A stretch of DNA of 64,000 nucleotides. Source: VRUE01 sp963814915. GTDB lineage: Bacteria; Actinomycetota; Thermoleophilia; Solirubrobacterales; 70-9. Positions 39,103-47,694 of the stretch are shown in pieces; the stretch's first letter is position 1, and each line of letters starts with the position of its first letter. The stretch lies in contig CAWFEI010000005.1 in assembly GCA_963814915.1 (NCBI GenBank), forward strand, positions 1 to 64,000, in the 5' to 3' direction. Position numbers and translations under genes: made by a program. A model generated the notes under the pieces. That model did not search any database and was not told the origin of the DNA. It saw only the letters and a list, made by a program, of their open reading frames with translations.

Positions 39103-41301
39103 GTGCGCCGGATCACCTTCTCGCGGAACTACACGCTCTCCCTCTCGCGCACCTGCCAGTGCTATTGCAAGTACTGCGCCTTCGCGACGAGGCAGGCGCA
39201 TATCTACGCTCCGGACGAGGTCGAAGACCGTCTGGACCAGGCTGAGCGTCGCAATGCCAAGGAGCTGCTCATCCTCACCGGCGAGCGCCCGGAGATCAAC
39301 CCGGTCGTCGCCGCGAAGCTCTCCGAGTGGGGCCACGACGACTTCACCGCCTACGTCGTCTGGGCCTGCGAACGGGCGCTGGAGCGCGGCATCCTGCCCC
39401 ACACGAACATCGGCGTCCTCACCCACGAGGACCTCGCGCGCCTGCGCGAGGTCACCGCGTCCCAGGGCCTGATGTTGGAGTCAACCTCGGAGCGCCTGAT
39501 GGACACCGTCCACGCCGGCTCCCCGACCAAGCACCCCACGAAGCGCCTGGCGACGATCGAGGCCGCGGGCGAACTGAAGATCCCCTTCACCAGCGGCATC
39601 CTCGTCGGCATCGGCGAGACCCAGGACGAGCAGGTCGAATCCCTGGAAGCTCTCGCCGAGCTGCACCGTGAGTACGGCCACCTGCAGGAGGTCATCCTGC
39701 AGAACTTCGTCCCGCACCCTCGCTACTACGGACAAGAGGTCGCCGACATAGCCGACGAGGCTTCGCTCCGGAGGTGGGGGGGCGACGGCAGTGCCCCCGC
39801 CGCACCCCCGTCCTCCTCGCCATCGTGGGCGACGCCCGTTGGCGTTGGAGATATCAAGCGCTTGATCCGCGAGTGCAAACGCCTGATGCCGGATGTCGGT
39901 GTGCAGGTGCCGCCGAATCTGTCGGATTCGTGGGACGAGCTGGTGGAGGCCGGCGCTACCGACCTCGGGGGGCTTTCGGCCAACGGGGATCACATATCGC
40001 CGGAGCATGCGTTTCCGAGCCCGCATGAGGTGCGCAAGGGTCTTGCTCCGAAGGGGTATGCCCTTACGGAGCGGCTCTGCGTCTACCCGCAGTACATGGA
40101 CTCCGAGTGGATGGAGCAGGGCGTCCTCGACGTGATCAAGCTGAAGTACTGGAGCTTCATCCCGCGCAAAGGATCCGGGCGGCGAAGCGCCGAGACGATC
40201 GACGCCGAGCTGGCCCCGCGGGCGATCGAGAAGGGGCGCGACGGGATCGCGCTGAGCGAGGACGAGCTGACGGCGCTCTTCGCCGAGACCCGGTCCGAGG
40301 TGGTCGAGGAGATGCGGGCCGCCGCCGACGAGCTGCGGGCGGAGCTGGCGGGGGAGACCGCGACCTTCGTCGTCAATCGCAACATCAACTTCACCAACAT
40401 CTGCGTCGTCGGCTGCGCCTTTTGCGGGTTCGGCCAGGGCAAGCGCTCTCCCGACGCCTACGAGGTCTCCGAGGAGGACTTCGCCGCGCGGATCCGCGAA
40501 GCCGTCGAGTTCGGCGCGACCGAGATCTGCATGCAGGGCGGCATTCACCCCGACCTGACCCTGGAGGAGTACGGCAAGTGGCTGCGCCTGGCCAAGGACG
40601 TGGCGCCGCAGCTGCACCTGCACGCCTACTCGCCGATGGAGGTCCACTACATGTGCGAGGGCTCGGGCAAGGCCCCGCAGGAGGTCTTCGAATACCTGAT
40701 CGGGTGCGGGCTGGGCTCCACTCCCGGCACCGCGGCCGAGGTGCTCGACGACGGCGTCCGCCAGCGGATTTCGCCGAACAAGCTCCCCGCGGACCGCTGG
40801 GTCGAGATCGTCGAAGCCTCCCACCGGGCGGGCCTGCGCTCGACCTCGACGGTGATGTTCGGCCACATCGAGGAGCCGCGCGAGCTGGCCCGCCACATGG
40901 GCGTCGTGCGCGCCCTGCAGGAGCGCACCGGCGGGATCACCGAGTTCGTCCCGCTCAGCTTCATCCCCTTCAACACGATGCTCGGCCGCACCCACGGGAT
41001 CGAGGAGATCTCCGGCGAGGAGAACCTCAAGCACACGGCGGCCTTCCGCCTGGCGCTCGGCCGGACGATCCCGAACCTGCAGGCGAGCTGGGTGAAGATG
41101 GGCCTCGGCGCCGCCACGGAGGCGCTGCGCTGGGGGGTCAACGATCTCGGCGGCACGCTGATGGAGGAGAACATCTCCCGCATGGCGGGCTCGCAGCACG
41201 GTGTGCGCTTGGAGCCCGCTCAGTTGATCGAGGCCGCCCGCGCAGCCGGTCGCGTGCCCGCCCAGCGGACGACGCTATACGACGTCGTCGAGACTTACTG
41301 A
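39103..41301 (+). CDS. fbiC: 7,8-didemethyl-8-hydroxy-5-deazariboflavin (FO) synthase, CofG-CofH fusion
   Basis: 732 aa with two radical-SAM halves. The first (CofG-like) has SRTCQCYCKYCAFATR, containing CxxxCxxC, near residue 20. The second (CofH-like) starts about residue 400 with NFTNICVVGCAFCGFGQGKR, again CxxxCxxC. The fused enzyme builds the deazaflavin FO from tyrosine and a ribityl-pyrimidine for coenzyme F420. Downstream lies the rest of F420 synthesis on the other strand. Between residues about 218 and 246 the CofG half carries a Pro/Ser/Ala-rich piece (GGDGSAPAAPPSSSPSW) with G/C-run codons, placed before the conserved VQVPPNL segment; it may be a lineage-specific loop or an insertion. 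Confidence 0.93.
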   Translation: MRRITFSRNYTLSLSRTCQCYCKYCAFATRQAHIYAPDEVEDRLDQAERRNAKELLILTGERPEINPVVAAKLSEWGHDDFTAYVVWACERALERGILPHTNIGVLTHEDLARLREVTASQGLMLESTSERLMDTVHAGSPTKHPTKRLATIEAAGELKIPFTSGILVGIGETQDEQVESLEALAELHREYGHLQEVILQNFVPHPRYYGQEVADIADEASLRRWGGDGSAPAAPPSSSPSWATPVGVGDIKRLIRECKRLMPDVGVQVPPNLSDSWDELVEAGATDLGGLSANGDHISPEHAFPSPHEVRKGLAPKGYALTERLCVYPQYMDSEWMEQGVLDVIKLKYWSFIPRKGSGRRSAETIDAELAPRAIEKGRDGIALSEDELTALFAETRSEVVEEMRAAADELRAELAGETATFVVNRNINFTNICVVGCAFCGFGQGKRSPDAYEVSEEDFAARIREAVEFGATEICMQGGIHPDLTLEEYGKWLRLAKDVAPQLHLHAYSPMEVHYMCEGSGKAPQEVFEYLIGCGLGSTPGTAAEVLDDGVRQRISPNKLPADRWVEIVEASHRAGLRSTSTVMFGHIEEPRELARHMGVVRALQERTGGITEFVPLSFIPFNTMLGRTHGIEEISGEENLKHTAAFRLALGRTIPNLQASWVKMGLGAATEALRWGVNDLGGTLMEENISRMAGSQHGVRLEPAQLIEAARAAGRVPAQRTTLYDVVETY

Positions 41302-41500
41302 AGCGACCCGGTAAGTGGGGTTGTCTGGACGTTTGACCTAGCGCTAGAGTGCGCGGATCGCTTCGCGTTCCGCAGCGGCGGGGAATGGGTTCCCGGGGCT
41401 GGCGATCGTTTCCCTGATCGCCCTGATCGCCGCGCTCGCGACCGTCGTTCTGATCGCGCTCAGCCCCTGGCGGCCGGCCGAGGTCGGCCCGCGGCTGAGC

Positions 41501-42181
41501 GTGGCGCCGGGGCTCGGCGTCGCCCTGGGCGACTCGACCGCGGTCGCCCGCGGCGGGGGGCCGGCGCTCGCACAGGCTCGCCCCGCGCCCGACACCTCGG
41601 GCCCGACCCTTGCGGCCGCCTCAGTCGCCGCCCCGGAGGGCGATGCCGCCCAGCAGTCAGGACTCGCAGACGCTCGCGTGGTCGCCGTCGCGCCGCGTGC
41701 GGCGCCGGTCGCCGCCACTCCGCCGCCTCGGCAGCCGACGCCGACGCCGACTCCGGTCTCGGCGCCGGCGCCTGCGGCCGCGCCGCAGCCGACCGCCGTT
41801 CCGGTTTCCGCACCGGCACCGCCACCGGAGGCGCCCGTGCCTTCGCAGCCCGCGGCGCCCGTTCCATCGCGTTCCCCATCCGCTCTCGGGAGTCATCCGG
41901 CCGGTCCGGTGGTCGCCGGTGCGGGGGAATTCGGCGTCGGAGGCGAAGAAGCAGGCCCCGAGGAAGAAGCCGACCCCGAGGAAGAGGCGGAAGAAGGCGG
42001 CGAAGAAGCGGAAGTGGAAGGCGGGGAAGACGAAGGCGAAGAGGGTGAAGACGAGTGCAGCCTGACCTTCACGGTCTTTTTCGCCGGGGCTCCGCACGAA
42101 CTCGTCCTCTGTCGAGATACCTCTGGCGAGGAAGACGCCTTCTACCTGCTGCTCGACGGCGAGCCGGTCGCACTCGACTAG
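41501..42181 (+). CDS. membrane-anchored protein with Pro/Ala linker and polyacidic stretch (start uncertain)
   Basis: 226 aa from the first ordinary start codon, GTG 41501. The same frame stays open upstream to a stop at 41345 and encodes a clear membrane helix (AIVSLIALIAALATVVLIAL, about 41411-41470), so the true start is probably earlier. No ATG, GTG or TTG exists there; an ATC at 41357 lies 6 nt after a TAGAGT box. The extracellular or cytoplasmic part has a Pro/Ala/Thr-rich linker (about 60-140), a Glu/Gly-rich run of some 50 residues, and a small C-terminal domain with two Cys residues, CSLTFTVFFAGAPHELVLC. Function unknown. Confidence 0.6.
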   Translation: MAPGLGVALGDSTAVARGGGPALAQARPAPDTSGPTLAAASVAAPEGDAAQQSGLADARVVAVAPRAAPVAATPPPRQPTPTPTPVSAPAPAAAPQPTAVPVSAPAPPPEAPVPSQPAAPVPSRSPSALGSHPAGPVVAGAGEFGVGGEEAGPEEEADPEEEAEEGGEEAEVEGGEDEGEEGEDECSLTFTVFFAGAPHELVLCRDTSGEEDAFYLLLDGEPVALD

Positions 42182-42924
42182 CGGAAGAGGTCCTCGTCTC
42201 TTGGGCGGTGCAGCACCGCGGCGCCCGGGCCGTCGTCGGCGCTGACGTGGCGATCGAGGCCGCGGACGATGGATGCCGGCACGCGGCTCGCCTTGTCGCG
42301 GACGAGGTCGGCGGCTGCGGCTGCCTCGTCGGCGATCGCGATCAGGGTCGCCTCGAGCTCGCGACCGCCGGAGTCGGCCCGGCCGCGCCAATCGTCCAGC
42401 GGGGCGATTCCGGCGCAGCCGATCGCCACCTCGGCCTGGCCGAGGCGCCAGGCGCGGCCGAAGCTGTCGGCGACGATCGCGGCCGGGGCGAAGCCCGCCG
42501 CGGCGCGGATCTCCTCGCGGATGCGTCGCGCCGAGGCGTCCGGGTCCTCCGGCAGGAGCGCCACGGTGCCCGGCTCGGGCAGGTTCGAGGTGTCGATCCC
42601 GGCGTTGGCGCAGACGAAGCCGTGGTGGGTCTCGACGATCAGGACGCCGCGCTCGGCGCGCAGCACCTCACGGCTCTCGGCCAGGATCAGCTCGACCAGG
42701 GCCGGCTCCTTGCCGAGCTTCGCGGCGAGGCGGCGGGCCTCTGCGCCGGGGATCGCCGCCGAGAGCTTGACGACGCGGCCCTCGGCCTTGGAGACGACCT
42801 TCTGGGAGACGACGATGACGTCACCCGCTGCGAGCTCCGCGCGGGCGGCGATCAGCGCGCCCAGGTCGGCGCCCTCGGCGACCTCGGGGATCCCGGCGAC
42901 GGGGAGGATCCGCAGCTCGCTCAT
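42178..42924 (-). CDS. cofE: coenzyme F420:L-glutamate ligase (CofE, FbiB N-terminal domain only)
   Basis: 248 aa, matching single-domain CofE. AAGDVIVVSQKVVSKAEGRV (about residues 33-52) and GVLIVETHHGFVCANAGIDT (about 93-112) are the family's nucleotide/metal and GFVCANAG signatures; IVADSFGRAWRLGQAEVAIG follows. It adds gamma-linked glutamates to F420-0. Mycobacterial FbiB also carries an FMN reductase domain that finishes dehydro-F420; that domain is absent here. Last gene of a leftward operon, overlapping cofC by 4 bp. Confidence 0.92.
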   Translation of the reverse strand: MSELRILPVAGIPEVAEGADLGALIAARAELAAGDVIVVSQKVVSKAEGRVVKLSAAIPGAEARRLAAKLGKEPALVELILAESREVLRAERGVLIVETHHGFVCANAGIDTSNLPEPGTVALLPEDPDASARRIREEIRAAAGFAPAAIVADSFGRAWRLGQAEVAIGCAGIAPLDDWRGRADSGGRELEATLIAIADEAAAAADLVRDKASRVPASIVRGLDRHVSADDGPGAAVLHRPRDEDLFR

Positions 42925-43562
42925 ATGCCGAGCGCTCTGGCGGTGCGGCGGGCGCGCCGCGGTCGTTCGGCGAGCGCCCGGGTCAGGGCGATGACGTCGG
43001 CCGGGGTGTCGAGGTCGAGCGCCAGCGAGGCCAGCTCCTCGACCGCGAAGGCGACGCCGGCGTCGCGCGCCGCGGCGACGTGACGGGCGCAGCTGCCCTC
43101 GCCGAAGGCGGGCTCGATCGCGCCCGGCGGGTGGAGGACCAGGGCGTTGGTGCCGCTGCCGTGGCGGTCGGGGACGATCGCGACGTAGGGGGACGGGAGA
43201 CCGATCAGCAGCCGGTCCAGCTCGCGGGGATCGAGCAGTGGGCAGTCGCCTGGAAGCAGGACCACGCAGTCGGCGCCGTCCGCTTCGGCGCGGGCGATCC
43301 CGGCCGCGGCGGCGGTCACGTGGCCTTCGTCGGCCGGGTCGGGCACAACCGCGGCGCCGGCGGCCGCGGCCAGTTTCTGGCCGCGGGGGTCGCCGCTGAC
43401 GACGATCGTCTGGGTGAGCGATCGAGCCTCGCCGATCGCCTCGAGCACGTCCTCGAGCATCGCCGCGACCAGCGCTTCGCGCCGTTCGTCGTCGATCCCG
43501 GACGCCAGGCGCTGCTTCGCGGCGGCGAAGCGCTTGACCGGCAGCACCGCCGCCGCCTTCAC
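42921..43562 (-). CDS. cofC: phosphoenolpyruvate/2-phospholactate guanylyltransferase (CofC/FbiD)
   Basis: 213 aa nucleotidyltransferase. AAAVLPVKRFAAAKQRLASG is the N-terminal nucleotide-binding motif with the conserved K-x-R-L, and VVLLPGDCPLLDPRELDRLL carries the P-x-D metal motif. HGSGTNALVLHPPGAIEPAF matches the family's substrate loop. It activates phosphoenolpyruvate (in mycobacteria) or phospholactate with GTP for transfer to FO. Overlaps of 4 bp on both sides couple it to cofD and cofE. Confidence 0.9.
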   Translation of the reverse strand: MKAAAVLPVKRFAAAKQRLASGIDDERREALVAAMLEDVLEAIGEARSLTQTIVVSGDPRGQKLAAAAGAAVVPDPADEGHVTAAAAGIARAEADGADCVVLLPGDCPLLDPRELDRLLIGLPSPYVAIVPDRHGSGTNALVLHPPGAIEPAFGEGSCARHVAAARDAGVAFAVEELASLALDLDTPADVIALTRALAERPRRARRTARALGI

Positions 43563-44485
43563 GGGGCGGCGAGCTCGGCTGCGTAGTCGAGCACGATTCG
43601 CGCCAGGCGGGCGCGCCCGGCGGCGCCGTCCATCAGCGTCGGCGCCGCCAGCGTCCGGATCTCCTCCGGCGGCGGGTCCGGGTCGCCCTCGTCGACGACC
43701 ATCGCGTCGATCAGCCCGGCGTAGAGGGAGGCGACCCCGGCGGCGGTCGAGGGGCGGCCGAGGGCGGCCATGAAGCGCTCGGTCGGACCCTTGACGACCT
43801 CTCCGGCGACGTAGGGGCTGACCGCGACGATCGGCGCGCCCGAGGCGGCGATCGCGTCGCGCATGCCGGGCAGGGCGAGGATCGGGCCGATGCTGATCAC
43901 GGGGTTCGAGGGGCCGATCACGATCGCCTCGGCGTCGGCCAGCGCCGCCAGCGCCTCCTCGGTCGGCCGCGCCTCGGCGATGCCCTCGAGCTCGACGGCC
44001 CGCACCTCGGCGGCGCCCCCGTCGACGATCAGGTACTCCTGCAGCTCGCGCCGCCCGGCCGCGGTCATGACCTTGGTCCTGACTGGTTGCTCGCTCATCG
44101 GCAATACGCGGGCGGTAACGCCGAGGCCACGGGCGATCTGCGCCTGCGCGTCGGTCTGCCGCCCGCCCTCGTCGAGGAACTGGCGGCGGTAGAGGCAGGC
44201 GGCGAGGTCGCGATCGGAGAGGCTGAACCAGTCCGGCGCCCCGAGCCGCGCGAGGCGCTCGAAAACGGTGAAGCCGTCGTCGCGGATCCCCCAGCCGCGC
44301 TCGGCGTCGATTTCGCCGCTGAGCCAGTAGGTGATCAGGTCGGGGTCGGGGGAGACGTGGACCCCGAGCACCTCGATGTCGTCGGCGGTGTTGGCGATCA
44401 CCGCCAGGTCGGCGCCGATCTCCTCCTGCATCCCGGCGGCGAGCTTGGCGCCGCCGGTCCCGCCGGCGAGCAGCGCGACCCTCAC
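43559..44485 (-). CDS. cofD: 2-phospho-L-lactate transferase (CofD/FbiA)
   Basis: 308 aa, full length. RVALLAGGTGGAKLAAGMQE is the N-terminal GGTGGAK loop; NTADDIEVLGVHVSPDPDLI holds the Asp pair that binds Mg and FO; IGPSNPVISIGPILALPGMR follows near residue 195. It joins the activated three-carbon unit to FO. The order fno-cofD-cofC-cofE, all overlapping by 4 bp, makes one transcript for F420 synthesis and use. Confidence 0.93.
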   Translation of the reverse strand: MRVALLAGGTGGAKLAAGMQEEIGADLAVIANTADDIEVLGVHVSPDPDLITYWLSGEIDAERGWGIRDDGFTVFERLARLGAPDWFSLSDRDLAACLYRRQFLDEGGRQTDAQAQIARGLGVTARVLPMSEQPVRTKVMTAAGRRELQEYLIVDGGAAEVRAVELEGIAEARPTEEALAALADAEAIVIGPSNPVISIGPILALPGMRDAIAASGAPIVAVSPYVAGEVVKGPTERFMAALGRPSTAAGVASLYAGLIDAMVVDEGDPDPPPEEIRTLAAPTLMDGAAGRARLARIVLDYAAELAAP

Positions 44486-45174
44486 GCCCAGTGGTCTCCG
44501 TCGGGGAGGCCGGTCAGCTTGATCCCGGCGTGGGTCTTGTAGCGGATGTTGACCGAGATCAACAGCGGAGTTAGCTGCTCGACGATCCGCGCCGTCTCCA
44601 GCGGCCCGGCGTTGACCGGGCGCAGGCCGGGGATCAGCTCGATCAGGCGGGCGACCCGCGCCTTGTCGGCCTTGCGGTCGCCGCAGATCAGCACGTCCTC
44701 GTCGAGCACTGCCTCCGGGTCGGCGAGGCTGGGCGCGCCGACGCTGTGCAGCGCCGCGACCACGGTAACGCCGTCGGGCACCATCTCCTGGGCCTGCTGC
44801 GCCGCCGAGCCCTGCCAGACGCCGAGCGTGCGGGTCGCCTTGCCGCTGACCGCGGCGGCGAGCGGAACCGTGCAGTCGACCAGGATCTGGCCCGGGCGCA
44901 GCGCCTCACGCAGGTTGTTGAGGTTCTCCGACTGGGCGCGGAAGGGGACGGTCAGGAAGACGACCTCGGCGCGCTGCGCGGCGTCGCCGTTGGCGAGGCC
45001 CTCGATCTGGGCGCCGGGGACGGCCTCGCGCAGCTTCGCGGCGGCCTCCTCGGCGCGCTCGGCCGAGCGCGAGCCCAGCACGACCGGCCGCCCGGCCTGG
45101 GCCCAGCGCAGCGCCAGCCCGGCGCCGAGGGCGCCGGTGCCGCCGATTATCGGGATCGGTTCGAGCTCACCCAT
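44482..45174 (-). CDS. fno: F420-dependent NADP oxidoreductase
   Basis: 230 aa. IPIIGGTGALGAGLALRWAQ (about residues 7-26) is the NADP-binding loop with GGTGALG, followed by VVLGSRSAERAEEAA, where SR fits NADP rather than NAD. The C-terminal region RKADKARVARLIELIPGLRP and LLISVNIRYKTHAGIKLTG match Fno/NpdG. It exchanges hydride between F420H2 and NADP+. The ATG at 45174 excludes an upstream antisense-like extension; a TAGACT box lies 10 nt before it. It diverges from the HMG-CoA lyase gene. Confidence 0.9.
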   Translation of the reverse strand: MGELEPIPIIGGTGALGAGLALRWAQAGRPVVLGSRSAERAEEAAAKLREAVPGAQIEGLANGDAAQRAEVVFLTVPFRAQSENLNNLREALRPGQILVDCTVPLAAAVSGKATRTLGVWQGSAAQQAQEMVPDGVTVVAALHSVGAPSLADPEAVLDEDVLICGDRKADKARVARLIELIPGLRPVNAGPLETARIVEQLTPLLISVNIRYKTHAGIKLTGLPDGDHWA

Positions 45175-45215
45175 TCGGCGGCGGAGTCTATGCTCACGCG
45201 CGTTTCGGCCCGGTC

Positions 45216-45221
45216 TAAGCT
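45216..45221 (+). promoter_or_regulatory. -10 box TAAGCT of the HMG-CoA lyase gene
   Basis: Seven nucleotides before the GTG at 45229. With the fno box on the other strand it forms a compact divergent promoter of about 55 bp. Confidence 0.5.
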
Positions 45222-45228
45222 TCCCGTC

Positions 45229-46161
45229 GTGGACGGCCTGCCCAGCAGCGTGCGGATCCGCGAGGTCGGGCCTCGCGACGGGTTCCAGAACGAGCCGGAG
45301 ACGATCCCGACGGCCGAGAAGGTGCGTTTGATCGACCTGCTCTCGGCCTGCGGGCTGCGGCGCGTCGAGGTGACCTCGTTCGTGCGCCCCGACGTGATCC
45401 CGCAGCTCTCCGACGCCGAGCAGGTGCTCGGCGCGGTCCAGCGGCGCGAGGGCGTCGCCTTCTCGGTGCTGATCCCCAATCAGCGGGGCCTCGAGCGGGC
45501 GCTGGCCCAGCGCGAGCGCTTCGACGAGATCAACGTCTTCGTCTCCGCCTCGGAGACGCACAACCGCAAGAACGTCAATCGCTCGGTCGAGGAGTCCCTG
45601 GCGGGTCTGGAGCGCACGTTGGCAACGGCTCGACAGGCGGGCCTGCGCTGCGAGGGCGTGATCTCGACTTCATTCGGCTGCCCGTATGAGGGCAAGGTGC
45701 CGCCGGAGCGGGTCTTCGCGATCGCCGAGCGGCTCGCCGCTGCCGGTTGCGCCGAGGTCGGCTTTGGCGACACGACCGGGATGGCGAATCCGCGCCAGGT
45801 CGGCGAGTTCTTCGCCGCGGCCGGGGAGCGGCTGGGCGGTGTCGAGCTGACTGCCCACTTCCACAACACCCGCGGCCAGGGTCTGGCGAACGTCCTCGCC
45901 GCGCTGGAGCAGGGGGTCGAGTCCTTCGAGTCGAGCTTCGGCGAGCTCGGCGGCTGCCCGGTGCCGCCCGGGGCCACTGGCAACGTCTCGACCGAGGACG
46001 TGGTCTCGATGCTGGACGAGATGGGGGTCGGGACGGGCGTCGAGCTGCCGCGCCTGATCGATGCCGCGCGTGCCGCGCAGGAGGTGCTCGGGCGCCCGCT
46101 GGGGTCGCACGTCCTCACGGCCGGGCCGGTTGAGTGGATGGGCGGCAGGGCGGCCGAATAG
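45229..46161 (+). CDS. hydroxymethylglutaryl-CoA lyase
   Basis: 310 aa, the usual size. IREVGPRDGFQNEPETIPTA (about residues 9-28) is the N-terminal DRE-TIM-like substrate/metal motif. HFHNTRGQGLANVLAALEQG holds the metal-binding His pair, and GELGGCPVPPGATGNVSTED the glycine-rich catalytic loop with the active-site Cys. It splits HMG-CoA into acetoacetate and acetyl-CoA, the end of leucine degradation. It is followed 10 bp later by an acyl-CoA carboxylase subunit, and an acetoacetyl-CoA synthetase lies 3 kb on. Confidence 0.9.
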   Translation: MDGLPSSVRIREVGPRDGFQNEPETIPTAEKVRLIDLLSACGLRRVEVTSFVRPDVIPQLSDAEQVLGAVQRREGVAFSVLIPNQRGLERALAQRERFDEINVFVSASETHNRKNVNRSVEESLAGLERTLATARQAGLRCEGVISTSFGCPYEGKVPPERVFAIAERLAAAGCAEVGFGDTTGMANPRQVGEFFAAAGERLGGVELTAHFHNTRGQGLANVLAALEQGVESFESSFGELGGCPVPPGATGNVSTEDVVSMLDEMGVGTGVELPRLIDAARAAQEVLGRPLGSHVLTAGPVEWMGGRAAE

Positions 46162-46164
46162 GCT
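46159..46164 (+). promoter_or_regulatory. -10 box TAGGCT overlapping the lyase stop
   Basis: Lies 7 nt before the GTG at 46172, so the carboxylase gene can be transcribed alone as well as by read-through. Confidence 0.45.
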
Positions 46165-46171
46165 CCCGCGG

Positions 46172-47692
46172 GTGAGCGAGTTCGAGCAGGCACTGGAAGC
46201 GGCGCTGGCAGGTGGGCCGGCGCGCCATCACGAGAAGACTGCCGAGCAAGGGAAGTTGCCGGTGCGCGAGCGCGTCGCGCGCCTCGTCGACGAGGGGTCC
46301 TTCGCTGAGGAGGCGCTGCTGGCCAACTGGGACGAGGACGGGCTGGGCGCCGACGGGGTCCTCACCGGCCTCGCGAAGATCGACGGCCGCCGGGTCGCGC
46401 TGATGGCCAACGACCCGACCGTCAAGGCCGGCTCCTGGGGGCCGAAGACGGTCGAGAAGATCCTCCGCGTCCAGGAACGGGCTCTCTCGCTGCAATTGCC
46501 GATGGTCTATCTGGTCGACTCGGCGGGGGCGCGGATCACCGACCAGGTGCAGATGTTCCCCGGGCGCCGCGGCGCAGGCCACATCTTCCACAACGAGGTG
46601 CGGCTCTCCGGCCAGGTGCCGCAGGTCTGCCTGCTGTTCGGCCCGAGCGCCGCCGGCGGCGCCTACATCCCCGCCTTCTGCGACGTGGTGATCATGCGCG
46701 AGGGCAACGCCTCGATGTACCTGGGGTCGCCGCGGATGGCCGAGATGGTGATCGGCGAGAAGGTGACCCTGGAGGAGATGGGCGGGGCGAAGATGCACAC
46801 CGGCGTCTCCGGCTGCGGGCACTTCCTCATCAAGAGCGACGAGGAGGCGATCGACCTCGCCAAGCGCTACCTCGGCTACATGCCGGGCAGCTGGCGCGAG
46901 CAACCTCCCGCATCGGCGCCCGCGGCGCCCGCCTCCGACGCCTCGATCGCCGAGATCGTCCCCGCCGACGAGAACCAGCCCTTCGACATGCGCGAGGTGC
47001 TCGACGTCCTGCTCGACGCCGATTCATTCCTCGAAGTCCACAAGCGCTGGGCGAAAGAGCTGATCGTCGGCTACGGCCGGATCGACGGGCGGGTCGTCGG
47101 CGTGGTGGCCAACCAGCCGCGCCAGAAGGGCGGCGTGCTCTTCGTCGACTCCGCCGACAAGGCGGCCCGCTTCATCCAGACCTGCAACGCCTTCAACGTG
47201 CCGCTGCTCTTCCTCGCCGACGTGCCCGGCTTCATGATCGGCACCGCGGTCGAGCGCCAGGGGATCATCCGCCACGGCGCGAAGATGATCAGCGCCGTGT
47301 CCGAGGCGACCGTGCCGAAGCTCTCGGTCATCGTCCGCAAGGCCTACGGCGCCGGCCTCTACGCGATGGCGGGCCCGGCCTTCGAGCCCGACTGCTGCAT
47401 CGCCCTGCCCAGCGCCTCGATCGCCGTGATGGGGCCGGAGGCGGCGATCAACGCCGTCTTCTACAACCAGATCCAGAAGATCGAGGACGAGGCCGAGCGG
47501 GCCGAGTTCGTGGCGCGCAAACGCGCGGAGTACGCGGCCGACATCGACATCCTCCATCTTGCCTCCGAGCTGGTCGTCGACGCCGTCGTCCAGCCCGGCG
47601 ACCTGCGCGCCGAGCTGGTCAAGCGCTTCTCCTACGCGGCCGGCAGGAATCGCTCCTTCGCCGAGCGCCGCAACCCGGTCACACCCGCCTAG
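46172..47692 (+). CDS. acyl-CoA carboxylase beta (carboxyltransferase) subunit
   Basis: 506 aa with the two crotonase-like halves of a carboxyltransferase. YLVDSAGARITDQVQMFPGR and LFGPSAAGGAYIPAFCDVVI are the N-terminal CoA/oxyanion-hole blocks; LADVPGFMIGTAVERQGIIR and RKAYGAGLYAMAGPAFEPDC are the C-terminal carboxybiotin blocks. The context next to HMG-CoA lyase suggests methylcrotonyl- or geranyl-type substrates, although propionyl-CoA carboxylation, needed by the ethylmalonyl-CoA pathway, is possible. The biotin-bearing alpha subunit is not in this window. GTG 46172 is preferred to an extension into the lyase gene. Confidence 0.88.
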   Translation: MSEFEQALEAALAGGPARHHEKTAEQGKLPVRERVARLVDEGSFAEEALLANWDEDGLGADGVLTGLAKIDGRRVALMANDPTVKAGSWGPKTVEKILRVQERALSLQLPMVYLVDSAGARITDQVQMFPGRRGAGHIFHNEVRLSGQVPQVCLLFGPSAAGGAYIPAFCDVVIMREGNASMYLGSPRMAEMVIGEKVTLEEMGGAKMHTGVSGCGHFLIKSDEEAIDLAKRYLGYMPGSWREQPPASAPAAPASDASIAEIVPADENQPFDMREVLDVLLDADSFLEVHKRWAKELIVGYGRIDGRVVGVVANQPRQKGGVLFVDSADKAARFIQTCNAFNVPLLFLADVPGFMIGTAVERQGIIRHGAKMISAVSEATVPKLSVIVRKAYGAGLYAMAGPAFEPDCCIALPSASIAVMGPEAAINAVFYNQIQKIEDEAERAEFVARKRAEYAADIDILHLASELVVDAVVQPGDLRAELVKRFSYAAGRNRSFAERRNPVTPA

Positions 47693-47694
47693 CG

